Part shown: in pieces, positions 1-4,575 of the stretch
Layout of the letters: the number at the start of each line of letters is the position of its first letter
Position numbering within the stretch: position 1 is the stretch's first letter
From: an uncultured Eubacteriales bacterium
GTDB lineage: Bacteria > Bacillota > Clostridia > Oscillospirales > Ruminococcaceae
Assembly: GCA_959605275.1 (NCBI GenBank)
Contig: CAUHFD010000132.1
Coordinates: forward strand, 1-7,972
DNA length: 7,972 nucleotides
Direction of reading: 5' to 3'
The notes under the pieces: generated by a model
What the model was told of the DNA's origin: nothing
What the model saw: only the letters and a program-made list of their open reading frames with translations
Databases searched by the model: none
Position numbers and translations under genes: made by a program

Positions 1-200
1 ATAAGATCTTGACCAGCCCGTGTTTGTATCAGTTGTTGTTTTATTTCCTTCATCAATACACGTGCAAGAAAACTGTTTTTCTCCGACCGATTATGATTTT
101 CGGGGGAGCGAAATCTTCCGTAAAAAATGCTAAAAATCTTGATGAAAATTTTTTCTGCTACCTTTATTATAAATTGTATATATTTACAAATCAATTGCGT

Positions 201-224
201 ATTATTGCAAATATTATTGCAAAT
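201..224. repeat. Perfect tandem 12-bp repeat, ATTATTGCAAAT x2
   Basis: ATTATTGCAAAT occurs at 201-212 and again directly at 213-224. It lies about 180 bp upstream of the likely start of the AraC-type gene. AraC-family proteins often bind direct repeats, so this could be a regulator site. The 12-bp period and AT-rich setting also fit simple slippage. No function is shown. Confidence 0.55.
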
Positions 225-310
225 CTGCGCATCATGTGTTATTATAGTTTTAGAAGCTTCAATAGGCGGTTTCTGAGACAAATCAACCGAAACAGCGATC
301 AAATAGAATG

Positions 311-330
311 ACCGTTTGCCGTAGAACGGT
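311..330. promoter_or_regulatory. Small inverted repeat upstream of the AraC-type gene
   Basis: ACCGTT (311-316) and AACGGT (325-330) form 6-bp arms around an 8-base spacer, about 75 bp before the ATG at 405. The repeat could be an operator half-site pair or a short leader hairpin. Arms this short can arise by chance. Confidence 0.25.
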
Positions 331-390
331 ATGATTTCAGATGATTGCTTTTGGCAGCAGAATTTTCGAGATACAACCACGGAACAGTAG

Positions 391-396
391 GGAGGA
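391..396 (+). promoter_or_regulatory. Ribosome binding site that sets the AraC-type start at 405
   Basis: GGAGGA sits 8 bases before the ATG at 405. The longer reading frame begins with TTG at 345 and has no comparable site. The 20 extra residues it would add do not resemble the start of an AraC cupin domain. The site therefore favours the shorter, 275-residue protein. Confidence 0.8.
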
Positions 397-404
397 AAGC
401 GGAC

Positions 405-1232
405 ATGGCGGCTCTTTGTTCTTATAAGAATGATGATTTACAGTTTACTCATACTTATGATACCCACCCCAAGCAGCAGGAATTTGTTCTTCACATTCAT
501 GATCAGTATGAGATTTATTGCTTTCTCGCCGGCGATGCCGAATATTTAGTGGAAGGCAATGTTTATCCGTTGAAACCGGGGTGTATCCTTATTATGCGTC
601 CCTCCGAAGTTCATAAGGTACGTATCATATCTCAGAAGCCTTATGAGCGGTATGTGATTCAGTTTGCAGACAGTTTGCTGAACGCTGTTGATCCGGAAAG
701 ATATTTGTTGAAGGCATTTTTGGATCGTTCGCTCGGGCAAAAAAACCGTTATTTTTCGGTTGAATTTGGGGGAATGCGCCCGAAAGAACTTTTAGACGCA
801 ATGTGCGTGCCGGTTGCTAATGAAAAAGAAAGACGATTGAAAGTGTTGTCCTATCTTTATTCTTTACTAGAACAACTTTATACAGCATTTTTGAAAAAAG
901 ATGATTCCTTTTTGATGCAGCGAACTTCAGCAGAAAAGTTGGTATCATATATTAATGAGCATTTAAGCGATGACTTATCTCTGCATTTGCTGAGCGAGCG
1001 TTTTTTTCTCAGCGCTTCTCAAATTAACCGCTTGTTTAAGAAAGCAACTGGTTCTTCTGTCGGAGAATATATTTTAGTAAAGAGGTTGATGAACGCAAGA
1101 TCATTACTGCGTAACGGACAATCTGCTTCAGAGGCTTGTCAAAAGAGCGGATTTAAGGATTATTCAGCTTTTTATCGCTCTTACTGTAAGCGGTTTGGTG
1201 TTTCTCCGCGAGAAGATATGCCTGAAAAGTAA
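405..1232 (+). CDS. AraC/XylS-family transcriptional regulator with N-terminal cupin
   Basis: This is a probable DNA-binding regulator of sugar or glycan use. Counting from the ATG at 405 (275 residues), residues about 25-90 form a cupin-type sensor domain. Its HIHDQYEIYCF segment (residues 30-40) is the usual AraC-cupin metal/ligand-strand motif, and a PGCILIMRPSEVH strand follows. The middle third is helical. Residues about 175-270 form the double helix-turn-helix: the first around LSLHLLSERFFLSASQINRLF, the second ending in the hallmark SGFKDYSAFYRSYCKRFGVSP. Length and layout are normal for the family. The gene runs in the same direction as the PL8 lyase and is separated from it only by a repeat element, so the lyase is a natural candidate target; that link is inference. 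The effector is unknown. A weak hairpin without a T-tract (1237-1252) follows the stop codon. Confidence 0.93.
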   Translation: MAALCSYKNDDLQFTHTYDTHPKQQEFVLHIHDQYEIYCFLAGDAEYLVEGNVYPLKPGCILIMRPSEVHKVRIISQKPYERYVIQFADSLLNAVDPERYLLKAFLDRSLGQKNRYFSVEFGGMRPKELLDAMCVPVANEKERRLKVLSYLYSLLEQLYTAFLKKDDSFLMQRTSAEKLVSYINEHLSDDLSLHLLSERFFLSASQINRLFKKATGSSVGEYILVKRLMNARSLLRNGQSASEACQKSGFKDYSAFYRSYCKRFGVSPREDMPEK

Positions 1233-1309
1233 GGACGGCAGCTAAAGCAGCCTTATCAGAGCAAATTCTGCATATTTTACCGCTGATTTTATCTATTCCG
1301 GCAAAGTAT

Positions 1310-1336
1310 GTTATGATACAATTATTGTATCATAAC
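1310..1336. repeat. Perfect 27-bp palindrome, copy 1
   Basis: GTTATGATACAAT and its exact reverse complement ATTGTATCATAAC flank a single central T (1323). The sequence is identical to copy 2 at 1571-1597, so the pair is both a direct and an inverted repeat. It has no trailing T-tract, so it is not a typical terminator. It could be an element terminus, a transposase site or a dimeric-regulator operator. Confidence 0.9.
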
Positions 1337-1337
1337 C

Positions 1338-1365
1338 GAGCGTGTCGACAAAGTCGACAACGCTC
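1338..1365. repeat. Hairpin inside the left end of the element
   Basis: GAGCGTGTCGAC (1338-1349) pairs with GTCGACAACGCTC (1353-1365) around an AAA loop, with one bulged base. The GTCGAC repeats form the core of the stem. The hairpin overlaps the inner part of the left terminal inverted repeat. Confidence 0.7.
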
Positions 1366-1451
1366 TCGAAGGACAAACGCAATCGCTGCGGTAAAACCTT
1401 GCTCTGCGTTTTTCCCCCGATTCCCCCTTTTCGACGAAAACCAGCTCCGCA

Positions 1452-1466
1452 AACGGCTTTGCCGTT
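1452..1466. repeat. Short hairpin in the element interior
   Basis: AACGGC (1452-1457) and GCCGTT (1461-1466) pair perfectly around a TTT loop. It is one of three stem-loops in the interior of the element. No protein-coding signal accompanies it. Confidence 0.55.
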
Positions 1467-1493
1467 GCTTACCGCTGATTTTCTTTTCAAAGA

Positions 1494-1526
1494 GTCACTA
1501 CGGCGGCGCATGTCCGCCTACGTGAC
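1494..1526. repeat. Two-tier hairpin near the right end of the element
   Basis: GTCAC (1494-1498) pairs with GTGAC (1522-1526), and GGCGG (1502-1506) pairs with CCGCC (1514-1518). A symmetric internal loop of TAC opposite TAC separates the two tiers, and the apical loop is CGCATGT. There is no T-tract. The stem probably contributes to the folded structure of the element. Confidence 0.65.
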
Positions 1527-1570
1527 ATAAATTTTAAAGGGTTGTAGCTTATAGTTTTTCGACAGACTGT

Positions 1571-1597
1571 GTTATGATACAATTATTGTATCATAAC
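1571..1597. repeat. Perfect 27-bp palindrome, copy 2
   Basis: Identical base for base to 1310-1336: 13-bp arms GTTATGATACAAT and ATTGTATCATAAC around T1584. It lies 143 bp upstream of the PL8 start, close enough to affect that gene's promoter if a protein binds it. Confidence 0.9.
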
Positions 1598-1740
1598 AAA
1601 TATCCGCAGAATGAATCAAAAACATAAGACTTTGCGTTCTTGGTTGAGCTATTAGTTTACGTGAATACCAAACGGCAAATCCTTGGAGAAAAGGAATAAA
1701 ACTTTGCTCGGTAAGTATCTATAAGACAGGAGAGATTCGA

Positions 1741-3576
1741 ATGTCCAGCATGGAACAAACGGCTGTCAAAAATTTTCAAAATTTGATGATACACACAGGA
1801 AGTCAAATTCCTGTTTCGGCGATCAGTGAGCTGATGGAAAAACTAACGGATACCGGTATTTTTACCGACTTAGATTACAATAGCCAAGACCGCAACAACT
1901 GGCATTGTACAACGCATGCGAAAAGAACAGTTTGTCTTTTATCTAATCCCGAAGTATTAAAACAATCCGCACTGCGAAAGAAAGCACTGGCAGCGCTCTC
2001 TTATTGGTTGGATAATGATTGGGTAAATCCAAATTGGTGGCACAATGATATCGGATTGCCTCAAAATATCGGAAAAGCCGCCTTGCTTGCCGAACCATGG
2101 TTGACGCCGAATCAGAAAGAGCGGGCAAAACAGTTGGCAAGTAAAGGCTCATTTACTCACCTTCCGCGCATTTCCGGCTGGACTGGCGCTAATTTGCTGT
2201 GGGGCGTGATTGATACCGTGCAATATGCCCTGTTGTCCGGCGATTTAATGCTGGCAAAACCGGCAATCACCCTTGCTGAACGGGAGATTTCCGTGAAAGA
2301 CGGTGATGCAGAAGGAATCAAACCGGATTACAGCTTTTTTCAGCATTCTACGCAGTTTTATTCAGGAGGATACGGTCGTTCGTTTGTGATAGAGCTGTCT
2401 TCTTTAGTCTATATTTTACAGGAATCTCCATTACAGCTTTCATCCTCTGCACTTAAAGTATTTGCGGATTTTGTTTTGGACGGATTGCGCTGGATGACAC
2501 AAAAAAACAGCTTGGATTTTATGACAGTGGGGCGGGAAATCTGCCGTGTCGATGATCTGAAATTGGATAATATGCATGAAGCATTATGGAGACTGTCGAA
2601 CAGCAAAGGAATGCCGCGCGTAGAAGAATTGATAAGCTTTTACCGTCAGGTATGTGGTCAGGATGAGTTGCAGCCGGAGGGCGACCGGTGGTTTTCGTAT
2701 GCTCATATGTATGTTTGCCGTCGTCACGGAAAATATTTGTCTTCACGGGTGACAGCGCCCGGTCAAATGCTTGGTGAAACCATTAACGGTGAAAATTTTT
2801 ACAGTGCCAATCTGTACACCGGCGGCGTCATCTGTACTATGCCGAACGGTGGAGAGTATGATAATTTGATGCCGGTGTGGGATTTTTGCCGGATTCCCGG
2901 TTCGACTGCACGGATTGAAACCGATGATGCTTTGATGGAAAAACGAGCGATTTGGCATGGAAAGATGCCGGAAAATCAATACGGGTACGGCGCAATACTG
3001 GATGAAACGGTTGGCTGTATTTGGCAGGATATGAAATACAACGGTGTTTCCGGCGTGATAGCGCGCTTTTTTGTCGATGGAATGCTGGTGGCACTTGGTA
3101 GCGGTTTGTGCGCATCAGGATCAGAGCCGATTGTGACTACCTTGGAGCAGTGCCGTTTAGAGGGATCATTGGGACGGGAACTCTGTGCCGGCCATTGTGC
3201 GGTTCGGCACAATGGTACGGTATATGCGCTTTTGGATCAGCATGAGCTTCAAATTAATACGCAGACGCGCACCGGTGACTGGAAGCGAATTAATGAATCC
3301 GAATCAGCTCCGCCGGTGAAGGAAGACGTTTTAACGGTATGGATTGATCATGGTACAGCGCCTGTAAATGCTTCTTATACATTTGCGATATTACCTGAAT
3401 CCATGGCGGAGCAGAAACTTTCTTCGGTGAAGATTTTGGCAAACACACTCCAATGTCAGGCAATTGAGTGGAACGGATATGCATACTGCGTTTTTCATCA
3501 GGACGGCGAATTTACGTTACCCGGCGGGACAAAGATAAAAGGCGAAGTCAGCCATGCACAAAAGATCGAGTTATGA
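1741..3576 (+). CDS. Polysaccharide lyase family 8 (hyaluronate/chondroitin/xanthan lyase-type), apparently cytoplasmic
   Basis: PL8 enzymes cleave uronic-acid-containing polysaccharides by beta-elimination. Motifs, counted from the ATG at 1741: the aromatic NPNWWHNDIGLPQ (97-108); the catalytic Asn in WTGAN (N151); H202 and Y211 in the SFFQH...SGGYG segment; R265 and R269 in VGREICR. As I recall the pneumococcal hyaluronate lyase (N349, H399, Y408, R462, R466), these spacings agree within one residue. Further on are NGEN (349-352) with YTGG (359-362), and W380 with IPGST (385-389) of the beta-sandwich. Residues about 10-320 should be the alpha/alpha toroid, about 320-550 the central sandwich, and the rest a short C-terminal domain. 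At 611 residues it is shorter than most secreted family members, and it has no signal peptide or anchor, so it may act on imported oligosaccharides. AGGAGAG, 6 bases before the ATG, supports the start. The exact substrate cannot be read from the sequence. Confidence 0.9.
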   Translation: MSSMEQTAVKNFQNLMIHTGSQIPVSAISELMEKLTDTGIFTDLDYNSQDRNNWHCTTHAKRTVCLLSNPEVLKQSALRKKALAALSYWLDNDWVNPNWWHNDIGLPQNIGKAALLAEPWLTPNQKERAKQLASKGSFTHLPRISGWTGANLLWGVIDTVQYALLSGDLMLAKPAITLAEREISVKDGDAEGIKPDYSFFQHSTQFYSGGYGRSFVIELSSLVYILQESPLQLSSSALKVFADFVLDGLRWMTQKNSLDFMTVGREICRVDDLKLDNMHEALWRLSNSKGMPRVEELISFYRQVCGQDELQPEGDRWFSYAHMYVCRRHGKYLSSRVTAPGQMLGETINGENFYSANLYTGGVICTMPNGGEYDNLMPVWDFCRIPGSTARIETDDALMEKRAIWHGKMPENQYGYGAILDETVGCIWQDMKYNGVSGVIARFFVDGMLVALGSGLCASGSEPIVTTLEQCRLEGSLGRELCAGHCAVRHNGTVYALLDQHELQINTQTRTGDWKRINESESAPPVKEDVLTVWIDHGTAPVNASYTFAILPESMAEQKLSSVKILANTLQCQAIEWNGYAYCVFHQDGEFTLPGGTKIKGEVSHAQKIEL

Positions 3577-3626
3577 TAAAAAAGTCCCTAGCTTGTAAAA
3601 AACTTCAATTTGTGCGGATAACATAA

Positions 3627-3794
3627 TTTAGGACAGTTCAGTTGGAGGTCGCAACTCCCGCGGAGGCATTTTTAAAACATTATCCATGCAATCATATTCA
3701 CGGCGCGTACGGAGATTATATGGAAGAATGGAAAATCGTGGCAAAAATTCTTGGAATAGAAGTACAGATATTAGATGAAAACGTAACCATGTAA
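3627..3794 (+). pseudogene. C-terminal remnant of an L-fucose-isomerase-family protein
   Basis: After a TAA at 3624-3626, an open frame of 55 codons ends at TAA 3792-3794. It encodes LEVATPAEAFLKHYPCNHIH followed by GAYGDYMEEW and VAKILGIEVQIL. The NHIHxxYGDYxEE segment followed by a LGIE helix/strand resembles the last part of L-fucose-isomerase-type sugar isomerases as I remember them. Family members run to several hundred residues, so well over 80% is missing. There is no ATG start and no ribosome binding site in place, and the PL8 gene ends only about 50 bp upstream. This looks like a decayed 5'-truncated gene whose other part was deleted. It suggests the glycan locus once carried more sugar-catabolic genes. 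The assignment is from memory of motifs, not a search. Confidence 0.55.
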
Positions 3795-3814
3795 TATGCA
3801 TTAGAACATCAGAC

Positions 3815-3868
3815 AACAATCAAACTGAGCCCGGCTCCATATTCGGAACCGGGCTCAGTTTGATTGTT
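3815..3868. terminator. Bidirectional terminator hairpin between PL8 region and kdpE
   Basis: AACAATCAAACTGAGCCCGG (3815-3834) and its exact reverse complement (3849-3868) form a 20-bp stem around a 14-base loop. The base of the stem is A-rich on the leading side and T-rich on the trailing side whichever strand is read, and the tip is GC-rich. It lies 8 bp beyond the kdpE stop, so it should end the kdp transcript and also stop readthrough from the plus-strand genes. Confidence 0.85.
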
Positions 3869-3876
3869 ATGATATC

Positions 3877-4575
3877 TTATTCTACTTTCAGCATTCGGTA
3901 TCCGACGCCGATGTGGGTTTGTATATATTGAGGTGAATCCGGCAGAACTTCTATTTTTTTGCGCAGTGTTGCCATGAATACCCTCAGAGAAGCAATGTCG
4001 TTATCCCAGTTACTTCCCCATATCTTTTGAGTGATAAAGGTATGCGTCAGTACTTTACCGACGTTTTGGGCAAGCAGGCACAAAAGCTTATACTCGATCG
4101 GTGTCAGATGCAGTTCCTCATTATCCAGATAGGCGCATCCGGCGGCATAATCTATCCGCAGGCAACCATTTATAAACACTGAATCAGACGCTGATGCTTC
4201 GTTTTGCATAGTAAGCCGTCTCTGTGTTACACGTAACCTTGCCAAAAGTTCCTCTACTGAAAAAGGCTTGGTGAGATAATCGTCTGCGCCGGCATCCAGC
4301 GCATCAATTTTATCATTGTCCTCACTTCTCGCACTGATGACAATGATGGGAAGAGCGGACCATGTACGGATTCGTTTGATCACTTCAACGCCGTCAATAT
4401 CGGGTAATCCTAAATCCAGTAAAATAATATCCGGGTTGTGGGAAGACGCCTCCATAATAGCTGATTCGCCGTTTGCTGCGGTAATATATCTGTAATCATG
4501 TGTTTTAAGTGTTGTTGTAATAAGATTACGTATAGGGGCGTCATCTTCGACTACTAATATCAAAAGTTTATTCAT
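3877..4575 (-). CDS. kdpE: KdpE, response regulator of the Kdp potassium system
   Basis: This is an OmpR/PhoB-type DNA-binding response regulator that activates the kdp operon when phosphorylated by KdpD. The receiver domain (residues about 3-118) has the acidic pair D11/D12 in VVEDDAP, phosphoacceptor D54 in LLDLGLPD, the switch residue S81 and the conserved K103 in TKPF. The winged-helix output domain (about 130-230) has LTPIEYKLLCLL, a recognition region SLRVFMATLRKKIE and the terminal GVGYRM hairpin typical of KdpE. The length of 232 residues is normal. Its start codon lies within the end of kdpD (8-bp overlap), so the two are translationally coupled. An AGGTG core (complement of 4583-4587) stands 7 bases before the ATG. 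No key residue is missing. Confidence 0.97.
   Translation of the reverse strand: MNKLLILVVEDDAPIRNLITTTLKTHDYRYITAANGESAIMEASSHNPDIILLDLGLPDIDGVEVIKRIRTWSALPIIVISARSEDNDKIDALDAGADDYLTKPFSVEELLARLRVTQRRLTMQNEASASDSVFINGCLRIDYAAGCAYLDNEELHLTPIEYKLLCLLAQNVGKVLTHTFITQKIWGSNWDNDIASLRVFMATLRKKIEVLPDSPQYIQTHIGVGYRMLKVE

Larger units (their letters stand above)
1..404. other. AT-rich upstream region of the AraC-type gene
   Basis: No gene is supported here. The stretch from about 120 to 260 is very AT-rich. A plus-strand reading frame (9-311) and a minus-strand frame (281 to the left edge) are both open, which base composition alone can explain. The minus-strand frame has an ATG at 53 followed by MKEIKQQLIQTRAGQDL up to the edge. 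It looks mildly protein-like, but I see no good ribosome binding site, so it is only a candidate for a divergent gene. The region also holds a perfect 12-bp tandem repeat (201-224) and a small inverted repeat (311-330), listed separately. I found no convincing -35/-10 pair. Confidence 0.6.
1309..1598. mobile_element. MITE-like element, 290 bp, with palindromic terminal inverted repeats
   Basis: The two ends mirror each other beyond chance. Each carries the same 27-bp perfect palindrome (1310-1336 and 1571-1597), flanked outside by T/A. Moving inward, both ends have a 6-base spacer (1337-1342; 1565-1570). Then comes TGTCGACAAA (1343-1352) on the left, whose complement TTTGTCGACA matches TTTTTCGACA (1555-1564) on the right at 9 of 10 bases. 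The terminal inverted repeats are therefore about 43 bp long. The interior is more GC-rich than its surroundings and full of small hairpins, with no transposase. Together these fit a non-autonomous miniature inverted-repeat element. No clear target-site duplication is visible: the flanks AGTA and AATA differ. An alternative is a pair of operators around an unrelated repeat. Confidence 0.6.
1233..1740. other. Intergenic region between the AraC-type gene and the PL8 gene
   Basis: This 508-bp gap has three parts. Bases 1233-1308 hold a weak imperfect hairpin (GGCAGC 1237-1242, GCAGCC 1247-1252, no T-tract) and one copy of TTACCGCTGATTTT (1277-1290). Bases 1309-1598 are the MITE-like element. Bases 1599-1740 are the leader of the PL8 gene and must carry its promoter if it is transcribed on its own. 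A TATAAG at 1720-1725 is a possible -10, but there is no good -35. The lyase ribosome binding site AGGAGAG is at 1728-1734. Short frames on both strands inside the element look non-coding. Confidence 0.7.
3577..3876. other. Convergent intergenic region: isomerase remnant and terminator
   Basis: These 300 bases separate the PL8 gene from the end of kdpE. They hold a C-terminal fragment of an L-fucose-isomerase-like gene (3627-3794) and a long hairpin (3815-3868). No terminator is visible directly after the PL8 stop, so the lyase transcript probably runs through the fragment to the hairpin. A minus-strand frame over 3628-3819 is only the complement of the fragment. Confidence 0.7.

Noticed and set aside
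139..173. Promoter TTGATG with TATTAT in the left AT-rich region
   Set aside because: The spacing is about 20 bp and both hexamers are poor. Matches of this quality are expected by chance in such AT-rich DNA.
9..311. 100-codon plus-strand reading frame in the left region
   Set aside because: It lies in very AT-rich DNA, has no ribosome binding site, shows no domain-like pattern, and the opposite strand is equally open over the same stretch.
345..404. TTG start giving the AraC-type protein 20 extra residues
   Set aside because: There is no ribosome binding site before the TTG, while GGAGGA stands 8 bases before the ATG at 405.
1237..1252. Terminator after the AraC-type gene
   Set aside because: The stem is short with an A-A mismatch and is followed by TTATC rather than a T-tract, so it is too weak to call.
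1311..1530. Three short reading frames on both strands inside the repeat element
   Set aside because: They run through the palindromes and hairpins, overlap each other on both strands and lack binding sites. They are best explained as open frames in repeat DNA.
3607..3630. Resemblance to the E. coli lac operator (TTGTG, CGGATAACA, AATTT)
   Set aside because: The spacing is disrupted by missing and extra bases, symmetry is lost, and it lies after the PL8 gene rather than before a gene. It is probably coincidence.
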